Assembly: GCF_022539595.1 (NCBI RefSeq)
Contig: NC_072781.1
Span: forward strand, 33,150,938 to 33,214,937
Direction of reading: 5' to 3'
Length of the DNA stretch: 64,000 nt
Origin: Amphiprion ocellaris
Lineage: Eukaryota > Chordata > Actinopteri > Pomacentridae
A model generated the notes under the pieces. It searched no databases. It was not told the DNA's origin and saw only the letters and a program-made list of their open reading frames with translations. The first letter of the stretch is position 1, and each line of letters begins with the position of its first letter. This document shows, piece by piece, positions 12,064 to 24,224 of the stretch. The position numbers were made by a program, and so were the translations under genes.

Positions 12064-12597
12064 TTAACCCTCCTGTTGTCCTCATTTACGGACACCAAAA
12101 ATATTGTTTCCCTGTCTGAAAAAAATCCAAAAAATCAGCCAAAAAAATTCCCAAAATTTCTGAAAATTTGCAAAACTTTCAGGAAGAAAATTCCAATAAT
12201 TCCTTAAAAGTTTTATTTTTTAAAAAATCCCCCAAATTTGGCAAGAAAATCCTTGTAAATATTTTCAAAAAATTTGTAAAAATCTTCAAAAAAAATCCTA
12301 AAAATATCTAAAGTGATTCCATATATATCAGTAAAACTTCTAATATTTTCTTTAAGAACATTAAAAAAAATCAGTCAAAATCCAATGAAATTCACTGGAT
12401 TTTGGTTGATTTTTTTCTGAATGTTCTTAAGAAACATTTTTAACATCTCTTTTTTTCCACCAAAAAATGGTCAAAGATTTCCCAAAAATGTTGAAAATGT
12501 GGACATCAGAAGTTTCACTATGAAAATCTATATTTTTCCCACATTTTCAAACTTTAAAACAGATCAATTTTGACCCGCAGGACGACACCAGGGTTAA
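12064..12597 (+). mobile_element. piggyBac-type MITE, full length
   Basis: About 534 bases bounded by TTAA at 12064-12067 and 12594-12597, with ends CCCTCCTGTTGTCCTC and GACGACACCAGGG. The inner sequence aligns to 10412-10959 in reverse. The element directly abuts LINE debris at 12600, so it probably inserted in or beside that LINE fragment. Confidence 0.88.
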
Positions 12598-12639
12598 ATG
12601 AAGCATCGTAGATCACAAACACACATGCAATAAAGGATT

Positions 12640-12900
12640 TCAGTCGTTTCTTCTGCTGCTTGTTTGTCTCGTGGAGGCAGCAGGCCGGCAGGACATTCAT
12701 CTGTCCATCCACGTCCTGCAGCTCTTCCTGGTGGATCCCGAGGCGCTCCCAGACCAGATGGGATATGTAATCCCTCCAGTGTGTTCCGGGTTTGCCCTGC
12801 GGTCTCCTCTCAGCTGGATGTGCACAGAATACCTTCAGAGCGAAGCATCCGGGAAGCATCACAATCAGACCCCGGACCACCTCAGTCGACTGTTTTCATC
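12640..12900 (-). pseudogene. LINE ORF2 C-terminal fragment
   Basis: The minus strand encodes HWRDYISHLVWERLGIHQEE preceded by AERRPQGKPG. This matches the RPRGRPxTRWRDYISxLAWERLGxxxEEL tail common to a fish non-LTR retrotransposon ORF2. Only the last tens of residues remain and the frame runs into unrelated sequence. The clade (RTE-like or other) cannot be fixed from this stretch. Confidence 0.75.
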
Positions 12901-12924
12901 TCAAGAGGCGGCGGTTCTAAGAGG

Positions 12925-13290
12925 ACGAAGTGGGAAAGATCACCAAGGTGCTGCTGGAAAACGCCGTCCACACGAAGATAGGACTGTAGAGGTGGATTTA
13001 CAGCACAGGTAAGGGTCTGGAAGGTCAAGTTAAGTGGAGGAAATCACAAAAATAATGTTTATATCAGGCATTTTAAAGGTCACACGTTCTATAAAAGATT
13101 TTATACTTAAAGAACAGCAGAGATTTCTGCAGAGTTTAAGAAAGGAGTCAATTTATTTTAACCTCCAAACCAACCAAATGGCATCATCTTTACTAAATCA
13201 TCAGTTACACCATTTATCAACTAGAAACTGGAAAAACATAAACAAAAGTCAGATTTTTAACTTTCTTCTGGGCCTTGAACTAATTCTGCA
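12925..13290. repeat. Dispersed repeat Z, copy 1
   Basis: Starts around GAAGTGGGAAAGATCACCAA and ends near GGCCTTGAACTAATTCTG. It aligns over its length with 15893-16250 and, in part, with 16372-16660, all in the same orientation. An internal CAGCACAGGTAAGGGTCTGG resembles an exon/donor junction and is retained in the copies. It directly follows LINE debris, so it may be a LINE 3' UTR. Confidence 0.8.
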
Positions 13291-15289
13291 CGACACAAAT
13301 GAAGCCAATCTTTGGTTCTTTGGCGGTTCTACTCTGGACTCCTAACAGATGTTTCCTAGAGCTTTACCTGCTGGAAAGTACACAGACTGAGTGCAGGCAT
13401 TCAACATGTGTGAGCATCACTGTCATGAGTCAGGATGGTACATGATACTGTGCTATCATCTAAATTATATACTAAACTATCGACACTTTTATTACATGTG
13501 CAATGCACACCAAAATAGAGTTCTAGTTTAACATCTTGAAGTGTCTGAGGAACAACATTGAGAATAAACCACCAGAATGGTGGCACTATGCCATGACTAG
13601 GAGCTGTTTTATTGGCCACATCAACACAATCAACAACCTAAACCAGCCTTCTCTCCAGATGTGGCTCCCTGCGACGTTTCCTCTTCCCCAAAATTAAATT
13701 TAAATTGGAGAATCTCAGGTTAGGAGGTTCAGCGTTTGATGCGTTTACCAGAAACATAATTCAGGAGGCTACAGTGGTTGTCTTTTTGTTAGGAACAGGC
13801 TTGTAACTTTTTAATCAGCCCAGACAGATCAACACGTCCTGAGCTTCCCCTTTAATGTCCAATTCCACCTCAGTAATCTGGAGCAACAATCTGAACTGCT
13901 GCTGCATTACAACCCACCTGCTGCTCTCTTATTACACAACCTCCTCAGTCAACAAACCCGGATACGTTCTACTGATGTTTCATCAGTTCTACGGCCTCCG
14001 TCTAACAGGTGCTGATTTACAAGAACAAATAATCCATTTCAGCGGTGCCACTAACAATTATTTTCCAATCTGTTATTTTTATTTGGCATCTTTACTGAGA
14101 AATTCTGGAATCCCCGCGGAGCCGTGGTACAGTAGAGGCAGATCTGAGTAATGCACAGATAATATGCTGACAGTACGGGGATGAATAAGCCTTTTGGCAA
14201 AGCGATGACAGTAAAATGTTTGTAGACGGCAGTCAAGAAAACATCTCGCCTACTCTCTCTGCTGTCAGATGAGCCCTGCTGATTCACTCCAGAAATGAAA
14301 AACAGAGGATTCAGTGTTTTAGGAACACATTTTTAGAAAGAAACTGCATGATTGTACACCCAAAACAAAGATATTTTCCATATACTGGGACTTTGTGCTG
14401 CTGTGGTTGGTGTTTCTGCAGCTGCACGTCATTATGTGGACATCAGAGGTCAAATTCCAGTCCATGAAGTACTAGAAAGCAGAGCTGGTGTCAGAAGTTT
14501 TCATGAAATCTTTATTCTCTGAGTCCCATTATTGCAGATCAAACAGTATTTATACGGAGAAATCGATTTAAAGTTCACATCTCATCACGAGTATGAATCA
14601 TTAATGCAGAATTGAGCTGCACTTTCAGTTAAATTAAGGTTTAAATGAGAACTTTTGTTCCATCACCTTCAAGAAAATGATCACTGCAGAAGTAAAACTA
14701 GTTCTGCTTAAAGGTGTTTTTGTTGCTTATGTCAAAGAAAAACCAGAACAAACAGAGACACACAACTCCATGAATGACTACAGCTGCATAGTAGCAGAGA
14801 AAGAAATCTAAGTTAAGGATCATTCCAGAACTGGAGGACATTTGGGCTTCGAAATGTTTGGAAAATAAACCTTCTCTTTTCCAGTTTTCTGCTCCATATT
14901 GATCAATAATGGGTAATAAACTATTAAAGGCTTGATTGGCTCAGTTTACACATCAATGGTAGCATTTTTATTCCATGTTTTCTGTGTTGTTTGCTAACCC
15001 TACTCTAATCACAGTAACAGGGTTGCTAATCCATGCTAATGTGATCTTTTTCTCAGCAGTAGAAGCTAGATATTTAGCTGCTGTTACTGCTGACCAAGAG
15101 GACAAACTGACTGATGGAAAACAGTCCAAAGAATGAGTCTGATACTGATAATATGAGGTAGAGTGAGACATTCAATCAAGGCTGACAATGTGAAGAAGAT
15201 ATGAAAAATAGAAGAGAGGACATAGCTTTGCTCTGCACATTCTTCATTTAACTGTTTGATGATGGATCGACAAAAAACTGTTGGATGAT
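13291..15289. other. No gene seen; unique DNA
   Basis: Two kilobases of AT-rich sequence with no recognisable element. 14090-14290 is slightly more GC-balanced. The open frames here are short and lack domains. Confidence 0.4.
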
Positions 15290-15515
15290 GTAAACGAGAG
15301 AAACGAGACACAAAAGACAGAAATAAGACACAAAATGACAAAAACAAGACACAATGACAAAAACTAGACACAAAACGACAAACTAGACACAAAAGACAAA
15401 AACAAGACACAAAAGACAGAAATAAGATACAAAACAACAAAAACATGAGAAACAACAACAAACACAAGCTGCAAAAGACAAAAACGACAGAATACAACAG
15501 AAATGAGACACAAAA
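15290..15515. repeat. Degenerate GACACAAAA minisatellite
   Basis: Units of about 18-23 bases built on AGACACAAAACGACAAAAAC recur about ten times. The minus-strand reading gives Cys/Phe/Leu/Val-rich artefact frames. It resembles the reverse complement of the array at 820-1158. Confidence 0.8.
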
Positions 15516-15892
15516 TGAGAAGAACCAGCAGATATGCAGGAATGTACAGAAACAGAGGCGCTATGGCCATAAAAAGACATCAACACATCACTCACACTCA
15601 GTCACTTTTAAGATGAGGCGGATGGGATGAAGCCGTACGGTTGTATCACCGCCTGGCCGAGTTCAGCCGTCTGCTGGGGAGTGTGTGCATTTCAAAGTGT
15701 GTGTCCAAACTTATCCAAGAGCCTCTTATTCTGTTTCAAAGAGGGAAAGCTGAGAGGTTGGAAGAAAAAAGTCCGATAACGCCTCACATCTCTGCTCTTA
15801 TTTATGGATGTGGTTAAACCCCATAATAACAGGCTGCCATGGACCCTTCTTAGAAAGTGTTTCAGCGCTAAGATCACATTTGGTCCTAAGAG

Positions 15893-16250
15893 GAAGTGGA
15901 AAGATCACCAAGGTGCTGCTGGGAAACGCTGCCCACACTAAGATAGGACTGTAAAGGTGGAATTTCAGCACAGGTAAGGGTCTGGAAGGTAAAGTTAAGT
16001 GGAGGAAATAACATTTATAGAGGTCACATGTTCTCAAAAAGGTGGTATACTCCTAGAACATCAAAGATATCTGCAGGATTTAAGAAAGGAGTCATACATT
16101 TGCAATTTATTTTTAACCTCAAAACCAACTAAATTCTGTGTTCTCTTTTAAAAATCATCAAAATGACACTTTTAATCAACTAGAAACTGGGAAAACATTA
16201 ATAAAAGTCAGATTTTCAACTTTCTTCTGGACCTTGAGCTAATTCTGTGA
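15893..16250. repeat. Dispersed repeat Z, copy 2
   Basis: Aligns with 12925-13290 with scattered substitutions and short indels, starting from GGAAAGATCACCAAGGTGCT. Confidence 0.8.
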
Positions 16251-16371
16251 TGAAAATTAGCCAAATCTGAGTTTAAAATCATGAAAGTTCTACATGTCAC
16301 CAAAAGTAAATCATTTTAACCAATGAAATTCTGTTAAAAGGGAAAAATTCAGAGTTTATCAGTGCAACTGG

Positions 16372-16660
16372 TATTGCAGCACATGTAAGGGTCTGGAAGG
16401 TAAAGTTAAGAGGAGGAAATCACTAAAATAATGTTAATAGAGGTCACATGTTTCTCAGAAACATGGTGTACTTGTAGAACATCAAAGATTTCTGTAGGGT
16501 TTAAGAAAGAACTCACATGTATGCAATTTATTTTTAACCTCAAACCCAACCAAATGGTGTGTTTTCTCTTAAAATCATCAAAATTACACGTTTAATCAAC
16601 TAGAAACTGGGGAAACATTAATAAAAGTCAGATTTTGGACTTCCTTCTGGACCTCATGAA
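16372..16660. repeat. Dispersed repeat Z, copy 3 (5'-truncated)
   Basis: Begins at AAGGGTCTGGAAGGTAAAGT and follows copy 2 to the TCAGATTTTGGACTTCCTTC region. With copy 2 it forms a tandem pair with a period of roughly 415 bases. Confidence 0.8.
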
Positions 16661-17625
16661 AGTCTTTTTTCTGATTTCCATCATTCAGTCATTTCTTCAT
16701 TCTCTCTCCTTCTTCATGTTGTTCTGTTTCCATAGAGAACTTTATTTCTTTTATTGTATTTTTGCATCCTGTAGTTGGTATTTGGTGTCTCTTTGTGTGT
16801 ATTTTTGTTCATTTAGTGTGTTTTGTTGGTTCTGTCAAGAGCAAAACGTGGCCAAAAGCCAACAGTTGGCTTTACTTGACATCAGGGGACGGTAGGATTG
16901 GTTCCTACTGCCTCTTGTCGATTATCTCCGAGCATTTTTGGGTTGATATCCAGCACTTTAATGTCTTTCTATCTTGAACACATACAGACTTTTTTGGAGT
17001 TGTCTCTTGGTCAGGTAGTTTTTCCAGGTGTTAAATGTTCATTTTGCATCTATTTTATGTTGGTTTGTGTCTCTTTCAGGTCATTTTGTGTCTTTTTGCT
17101 GTGTTGTTCTATTGTCTAGTTGTTCTTTAGCATCACTTTGTGTTAGTTTTACAAAGAAATTCAACTTTTTCCCAAGACATTTCTGAGTTCTCTCTCTTTC
17201 ATGTTGTTCAGTTTCCGCAGAGCTGCAGGACTTTACATCTTTTACTGTCTTTTTACACCTTGCAGTTGCGATTTATTGTGTCTTTGTGGCCATTTTTGCG
17301 TATTTTTGTTTTATTATGTTGTTCTATTTTGTTATTTAAGTTTCTTTTTGAAGTCAGGTAGTTTTTTCCAGGTGTTAATGTTCATTTTGCATCTATTTTG
17401 TGTTGGTTTTCATCTCTTTCAGGTCATTTTATGTCTCTTTGCTGTGATGTTGCATCGTCTAGTTATTTTTTTACATCTCTTTATTGGTAATTTTGCAAAG
17501 AAATAATTATTTTTTCTTTAATATAATTTTCTAACTGCGTCCTTCTGGACAGAGGTCATTTCTGAGCTCTTCTTCATGATTCTACTGTTTCCATAAAGCT
17601 GTAGGACTTTATGTTGCAGTGAAAA
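16661..17625. repeat. Degenerate ~300-400-bp tandem repeat, T-rich
   Basis: A block containing TTCATGTTGTTCTGTTTCC, then AGAGCTGCAGGACTTTA, then TTTGCTGTG and TGTCTAGTTGTTCTTT recurs about three times with drift. The same block order is seen at 63720-64000. Hydrophobic open frames on the plus strand are by-products of the pyrimidine bias. Confidence 0.7.
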
Positions 17626-19990
17626 GTGAGCCGACGGTGAAGAAAAATGATCCAGGAGCAACAAAGACGAGCAGAAACTGCTTCAGTGTTCTCCAAACAA
17701 AAGACAAAACCGTGTCAGTCGTCCACCGGATCTGGATTATGGCGCCCGTTTGTAGCCGTCTGACTGTAAAAGCCTCAGAACGGCTTTAAAACGGGAGGAG
17801 AGGAGGAATCTAAACCTGATCTCCAGCTGTGTGTCCAGTGTTTGTTCAAGCAGAGCTGCAGACGATGACGGAGGGAAAGGAGGACAGTGGAGGCTGCAGG
17901 CTTTAAGGTGGAGCTGCATGAATGAGCCTCCAGGGACGAGAAGAAGGAGGGAACAGGGAGGAACACGACACGAAGAAAGAGAAAGAAAAACAAGAAGGAG
18001 GAGGACAGAGAGTGGGAGTCGTGGTTGGTGTGAAAGGTGGTCTTTGTTTGAGCTAAAAATACGCCGTCTGGACCGGCACAAGACTGTGTGAGTTTAACGG
18101 ATCGTGTTTCTGCAGGGCTGAGATTCAGGATTAACCCCGGGGGTCACGTCTTCACCTCGCTGCCACCCACGCAACAAACACACACAGTCCAGCGCCCCCG
18201 CAAAGCACACAACGCCAGCTACACACCGCTACACACCGCTACACACCGCTACACACTGCGCCCCTCCGGACTCATTGTGCAGCTTTAAGCGCCTCTTTGA
18301 AGTGAGTCTAAATGGGCAGGATTAGTGTAATAGTCTAAAATTACACTGACATACTTCTGGCCACCGTATATCATCGCCTCCCCGACTCTCTGCACCCAAA
18401 ACACCCAGATCAGCTCTTTGATTCTCATTATTTAACGTAAATATACAGGTTTGGCTCATTTCCAGTTAGTTTGGCCACTTTAGAACTTCAAGAATTCAAG
18501 TTATGAGAGACAAAAGTAGCACATGTGCTAGCTAGACTTCCCAGGATGCATTGCTGGAGACCTAGAGAGCAGGTTTTAAAACTAAACTCAACAAAAGTGG
18601 CTGCTGAACTGGATAAAAGTCTGTCAGTAGCTTCTGTCCATGTGACTGGTTGATTTAACTCAGTATTTTAAGTTTAGTGAAGTCGTTTTTTTCAATTTCA
18701 GCTCATTTAATTTAGAAATGTTGGCACTTCTGCAACTCATAAGATGATTTTGAACAAAAACAACAACAAAAATATCAAGCTAAATGGAGTTAAATTACTT
18801 TTTTTTAGGGGAGTTGCATGAACTCATTACTTTTGGTTAATTCTGAACACCAGCTGTACAAATGCAGCCTTAAAGATCACTGAAGTTTATTCTGTGAGAT
18901 TACAGAACTATTTAACCTCAGAAAAGAAAATAGAAGATTTTTCACATTTAAAACTGCTCACAATGTTTTCAAAAAACAACTTTTTTTTTTTTTTCATTTA
19001 GCAAATTTAGGCAGTAACCTAGAATAAAAAAGATCAAATCTACTGGAGCTGTTTGTTTTACTTTTGTTAAACGGGAATTTACTCTGTTTCCATTTTTTGT
19101 TGTTAATACCATATTGATAGTTGCTACGGCCTGTATAATGTTTTATATTTTTTGTTAATGAATCATTTGTCCAGTTACTTGCTCCTTTTTTGAACATAAA
19201 TGCACATTAAGGCATACATGACATTCTTTATTTTTAAATGTACTTTATAAGTTTTTTACTTCCTTCTGCCACCCTTTCATTCAAAAATTTTTTTGTATAT
19301 GTATTTATGTTGTATTTGTTTTTGGTGAATGAATGAAATAAATGAAATGTGTTTCAAAACTGCACTGTAAAAAATGTCTGAAATTTACTGAAAATTACTG
19401 GAAAATAGTGACTTGAAAAAACTGTAAACTGAAAAACAATAAAACACTGTTCAATTAACAGCATTTTTTAGTGAAATGTTTTACCATACAATACTGTTAT
19501 TTTTACAGACACGATGTTAAAACAACCAAATTTCTTTGTAGTTTCAACACAGAAAAACTGCAAAACAAAAAACAAGACAATACAGTTAAATGTACAGCAT
19601 GAAATTAAAATATAAGCAAATAAATAAAATATTGTAGTTTTCTATTCTAACAATACATTTCATTTTAGAAATTGCCATGGTCACCTGAAAATCATTGTTT
19701 TCAATTCCCTTTGAAGAGGAAATTGAAAACAATAGCTAACCCTAACCCTAAACCTGCAACTAAATCCCCATTTTTACTGAGGACCTGTTTACACTGCCAT
19801 GTTCAACCCCAAAACACAAAAGTATCACCTGTGTCTTGTTGGGTTTACATGACAACGAAGTGAAAAAAATCTGCATTTCCACTGGAACGCTGTAGCATTG
19901 ATGCCAGTCCGGTAGTGGAAGCTGTAACCTGCGTGACCACTATCCGTTCCTCCACAGGCCAGAGGAAGTGCAGCCAAAGCCAGCATGCAT
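17626..19990. other. No gene seen; includes a GC-richer patch
   Basis: 17730-18300 is richer in G+C and CpG than its surroundings, with a 13-base CTACACACCG repeat of four units at about 18217-18256. The open frames there (114 residues minus, 86 plus) are Arg/Ser/Leu-rich and lack domains. 19370-19670 has many ACTGTAAAAA/ATTACTG strings and may be an old MITE. A short CTAACCCTAACCCTAAACC telomere-like string lies at about 19737. Confidence 0.4.
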
Positions 19991-19998
19991 TCAACATA

Positions 19999-20086
19999 CA
20001 GGAGGTCCTCGACTTACAGCGGAGTTCCGTTCCTACAGATTGATGTAAGTTTCACTATAAGTCGGAACTCCGGAGAAAATGTAAGC
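19999..20086 (+). mobile_element. MITE end (CAGGAGGTCCTCGACTTAC type), truncated
   Basis: The segment begins TA-CAGGAGGTCCTCGACTTAC and continues with GGAGTTCCGTTCCTACAG and GTCGGAACTCCGGAGAAAAT. It is homologous to the left part of 58573-59034. The right inverted repeat is missing, and a SINE head follows at once, so the SINE may have inserted into or replaced the rest. Confidence 0.75.
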
Positions 20087-20435
20087 TGTGGCTCAGGTGG
20101 TAGAGCGGGTCGTCCAATGATCAAAAGGTCGGCGTTTCGATTCCCGCTCTGTCCTAGTCATGTGCTGTTGTGTCCTTGGGCAAGACACTTTACCCACCTG
20201 GCCTCCAGTGCTGCTACTCACACTGGAGTATGAATGCGTGTGAATGTTGGTGGTGGTTGGAGGGGCCGTAGGTGCAGATTGTCAGCCACGCTTCCGTCAG
20301 TCTGCCCCAGGGCAGCTGTGGCTACAAACGTAGTTTACCACCGCTGAGTGAGAATGTGTGAGTGAATGAATAATGGATTCATTGTGAAGCGCTTTGAGTG
20401 CCTTGAAAAGCGCTATATAAATCTTATCCATGATC
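20087..20435 (+). mobile_element. tRNA-derived SINE with LINE-type tail
   Basis: The head has a pol III A box (GTGGCTCAGGTGGTAGAGCG) and a B box-like GTTTCGATTCCCGCTC, placed as in a tRNA. The body is the widely seen fish sequence with TGGGCAAGACACTTTACCCA. The tail is GAAGCGCTTTGAGTGCC followed by AAAAGCGCTATATAAAT, typical of a LINE-mobilised fish SINE. No clear target-site duplication is seen. Confidence 0.9.
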
Positions 20436-22004
20436 ATTATTGTTATTTTTTGGGAAATTTTTTAGATTTCCTAAATTAAATTAATAATTAAATGATTTTG
20501 ACTTAATTTTATTTGTGTATTTAGTAGTTATTTTTATTTTTTAACACTTCTTTTGCAGCGTGACTGATCACTATACAGGCTAAATACACGTAGAAAATAC
20601 ATACAAAATGTGATTTTTTTCCCCCCTTTCATTACTATTCATGTCATTTGACGTGTTTTGTGCTTTATCTCAAAAATCAGTGGAAATTACAAACGCTGCA
20701 CCCTTCTTTCATGTGCAGAAAAGATAAAAAGCACATGAGAGTGGAAAGTAAAGAAGGAGGGAAGGTTGTAGTTTGAGAGTGAAGATAAAGGTTCAGGTTC
20801 CAGCAGCATCACATTCAGCTCTGCAAGGGTCCAGACGTCTCTCTGCCCCGGAAACCAGCATCCCAGCCGAGAAGCCACGAACACATCAATAATGCATCCA
20901 CGCACACACACGTGTGCACACATGTTCAAACACAACCCGCATAAATATGCAGCCAAACAAAGCCACTCATTATCCTTCTGTGTGTTTTCAAAGCTGACCT
21001 CTTAACAGCAGAGAAACGGTTTGAATGGTGATCTCAGGAATCCCAGCGGGAAGCGAGAAACAGTCAGTCATCACGGCTCCAACGGAATAAATAGAGGAGA
21101 AGTAAAGCAGAAACGCTCCCAGAAAGACTGAAATATCTGCTCTGAGACACTGAACCGTGTAATCAGACGTCTAATCAGTGTTGTTTTTTTTTTAAAAAAA
21201 GCTAAAGGCCGCCGCTGCTCCGATCGCCGTGTTTTCTTCACTTTTCATGTTCAGGAGTTCGTCCTAATGGAGAAATTACACACCAGTTTGTAAAGTGCAG
21301 CTTCTCGAGAGGTTCGAAGTGTCAGACGAACCTGAAAACATCACTCATGTCACCGTCTGTATAGAAAAGCTCAAAACATGAGCAGAAACAGGATTTAATC
21401 TCTGACATTTTCTCACCTCAGATTTTCTTCACATCAGTAAGTGACAGTCACCTCAGCTCAGCTCAGTCTCAATAAAATAACCTGAGAGCATCTTATGAAC
21501 ACGTAAACAGCAGCAACAGTTACCTTTAAATACACAAATCCAAGCTGGAAATACCACGTCCTTAAAAACACTGTCATCTAATGGTGCATGTGTGTGAAAA
21601 CTCACAAAAAATATCTCCCCTTATTGTTGTCAAAATCTTGTGTTTGGTTGTTGGTTTTGTTTTTTTGCGTTTGCATCTGTGTAGCTTTCATGTCCCTTTT
21701 CAGCTACTTCCTGTTTTATTTCCGAATTTTTGATTTCGTTTTTGTTGCATTTTGTTTCAGTATTTCCTGTGTTTGAGTACTTCCTGTGTTTGCCTTTGTG
21801 TGTCTCTGTTATTTCCTGTTTTATTTTGAAATTTTAGTTTTTCTGTTTTCGTTTAACTACTTCCTGTGTGTCTCCTGTGATTCCCAGTGGGTTTCTCGTC
21901 CCTAATCAGTTACTTCCGGTCTTATTTTGAATTTTTATTGGTGTTTGCTATGTTTGAGCACTTCCTGTGTGTTTTTTCCTGTTTTTAAATCAGCTGTAAA
22001 CATC
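20436..22004. other. No gene seen; AT-rich with a GC-balanced core
   Basis: Mixed unique sequence. 20820-21130 is richer in CpG but no frame is convincing. 21690-21990 has repeated CTTCCTGTGTT strings, a weak degenerate repeat. Confidence 0.4.
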
Positions 22005-22262
22005 ACAGATATTTGTGGTTATTTTCACTATTTTTAGCAAAATTTTTATGGAACTTTAGCTGCCAGATATTCACCATTTATTTATTTTACAGATTTTTCT
22101 TTGTTTATTTAAGAATTTATAGAAATTTTGACAGATTTCACCTGTTCTGTTAAATTACAGCAAATAAACTAGTAAAATCACATGAAATAAATATTTATGA
22201 GCATGGCATTCCTTAAAAAAGCAGCAAATGATAGTAATTTGTTCTTTTCCAGTGTAATTATT
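22005..22262 (+). repeat. Repeat X, copy A (partial, diverged)
   Basis: Contains TTTTCACTATTTTTAGC, CAGATATTCACCATT, then TTAAATTACAGCAAATAAAC and GTAAAATCACATGAAATAAA. The same order occurs in copy B (24225-24408) and copy C (40073-40566), always on the same strand. It leads into a degenerate array. Confidence 0.75.
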
Positions 22263-22269
22263 GACAGAT

Positions 22270-22810
22270 TACTAGAAATATGTACAAAACTACTTGAAAT
22301 TGGACTGAAATTACTCCAAACATGTCCAAAATGACACTATTTTTCCCAAGAACAAACTAGAATTGCACAAAATGACTTGAAAACATCAAACATTTTATCT
22401 AAATTGTCCAAAATGTTTCAAAATGTGCCTAAATTACTTGAAATACATTCAAAATTACTGCAAATTTGTCCAGAACAACAAAAGATTATGCAAAGTCACT
22501 TCTAAAACAAGCTAAAATCACACAAAATGACTCAAAATGTGTCTAAATTGACAAGAAATACATCCAAAATAACTTGAAATTGGACTGAAATTATTCCAAA
22601 AAATTGTCCAAAATGACACTTTTTTCTCCAAAATGAGCAAAAATTGCACAAAATTACCCAAAAACCTCAAAAATGAGATCTAACTTGTCCAAAATGAGTC
22701 AAAATTTGTACAGAAAGACTTCAAATTTGTCCAAAATTACTTGAAATTGGACTGAAATTATTCAAAATATGTCCAAAATGATACATTTCTTCCCCAAAAC
22801 AAGCTGAAAC
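22270..22810. repeat. Degenerate TTGTCCAAAATGA tandem repeat
   Basis: About 25 units of 18-25 bases made from AATTTGTCCAAAATGACTTG-type blocks. It is the reverse complement of the motif in the 60.4-62.8 kb arrays (TTTTGGACAAATTTTGAGTC). Confidence 0.8.
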
Positions 22811-23710
22811 CTCACTTGTCCAGGCAGAATAAACACACCTGAGTCCTAATAAAGAAAAAATAAAGAAAAGCTTCTCCCCTTTAAGTCCAAACCTGCAGCT
22901 CTTTGCTGATGAAACCAAGGCTTTTTCATTTTACTTAAGTCCTGAAGTATAAAGGATTATATTTTGGACGAGGAGGAGTTTTATTCCAACAGACAAACGA
23001 TAGAAATGTAGAAATTAGAGGAGAGAATAAAAAGCTGGAAGTGAACGGATGTGGTGACCTAAAAGAGGAAACATTTCTTTCTTTCTTTCTTCCTTTTATT
23101 CCACATCTGTCACACAATTAAACATCCGTCTGTCCACACCAGCAGAAATGTGCATATTTGGCCCGACATCACGGCGTTCTCTCCTTTAATTTCTCCTCTT
23201 TCTGCTCCCTCCATTCATCCCTTTCATGCCAGCTCTTTTCAGCAGTAATGAATGCCATAATCTGGAGGGGAGCCGGTTTCATCCAGAGCTTTTAGCTGCT
23301 GGACTGAGCATGAAAGCTGGGCTGGGAGCTTCCAGCGAGGCCTTCCCTCCTCCGGGACGCCGTGTCAACACGACTGGCTTCACTCTCAAAGCACAAATGT
23401 TTGTTTTCTGACCAGAGAGAATCAGAGCGTCGGTTTGCGAGGGACACAATTAGAGCTCTGTCATAACGTTATTTATCTCCTCTGATGCTGAAACATCATC
23501 AAGTCAAGAATGAATCAGATTCACACAGAAAAACACAAATCTTTGGTCACATTTATAGAAGCAGAGACATGTTGAACTGGGATTCTTCTCTATAGGTAGA
23601 TTTTTCAGTGATCAAAAGAAAGAACTGAACTTTTATTTCCCAGATAAGACTCTAAAAGTGTGTCTCTTGTATGTGTTTGAGGAAAATTAATGCATAACTT
23701 TGTTAAATAT
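22811..23710. other. No gene seen; unique DNA
   Basis: Includes a short (TTTC)n tract near 23078-23095 and a non-repetitive GC-balanced stretch at 23160-23480. No coding support. Confidence 0.4.
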
Positions 23711-23723
23711 GAACTTTGATGTC

Positions 23724-24089
23724 GGGCTGCACAGTGGCGTAGTGGTTAGCACTTTCTCCTTGCAGCTAGAAGATCCCTGGTTCACGTCCCGGCTTTCCCG
23801 GGATCTTTCTGCATGGAGTTTGCATGTTCTCCCTGTGCATGCGTGGGTTTTCTCCGGGTACTCCGGCTTCCTCCCACAGTCCAAAAATATGCTGAGGTTA
23901 ATTGATTATTCTAAATTGCCCGTAGGTGTGAATGTGAGAGTGATTGTTTGTCTCTGTATGTAGCCCTGTGACAGACTGGTGACCTGTCTAGGGTGTCCCC
24001 TGCCTTCACCTGAGTCAGCTGGGATAGACTCCAGCCCCCCCGCGACCCTAGTGAGGATTAAGCGGTGTATAGATAATGGATGGATGGAT
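23724..24089 (+). mobile_element. tRNA-headed SINE with target-site duplication
   Basis: The element starts GGGCTGCACAGTGGCGTAGT and carries an A box-like GTAGTGGTTAGCACT, B box-like GGTTCACGTCCCG, then the fish-typical GTTTGCATGTTCTCCCTGTG and CTAAATTGCCCGTAGG blocks. It ends in a (TGGA)n tail. Thirteen to fifteen bases (GAACTTTGATGTC at 23711-23723) are repeated at 24090-24102, directly after the tail. The duplication is exact, so the insertion is fairly young. Confidence 0.93.
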
Positions 24090-24224
24090 GAACTTTGATG
24101 TCTATGAGCTGCTGTTGGCTCCGCCCCCTTCAGGAAGAAGACTCTCTGAATCTGTGATTGACTTTCTGTCCCTTCTAACTTTCTCTCTGATGATTATCTT
24201 ATATGGACAGCAGATTTAACCTGC

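Noticed and set aside
15084..15595. Overlapping minus-strand Cys/Phe/Leu-rich frames
   Set aside because: They read through a GACACAAAA repeat in two frames.
17737..18091. Overlapping 114-codon minus and 86-codon plus frames in a GC-rich patch
   Set aside because: Both are Arg/Ser/Leu-rich low-information readings on opposite strands with no domain or conserved start.
19737..19756. Interstitial telomere repeat
   Set aside because: Only about two and a half CCCTAA units; such strings are frequent by chance or in transposons.
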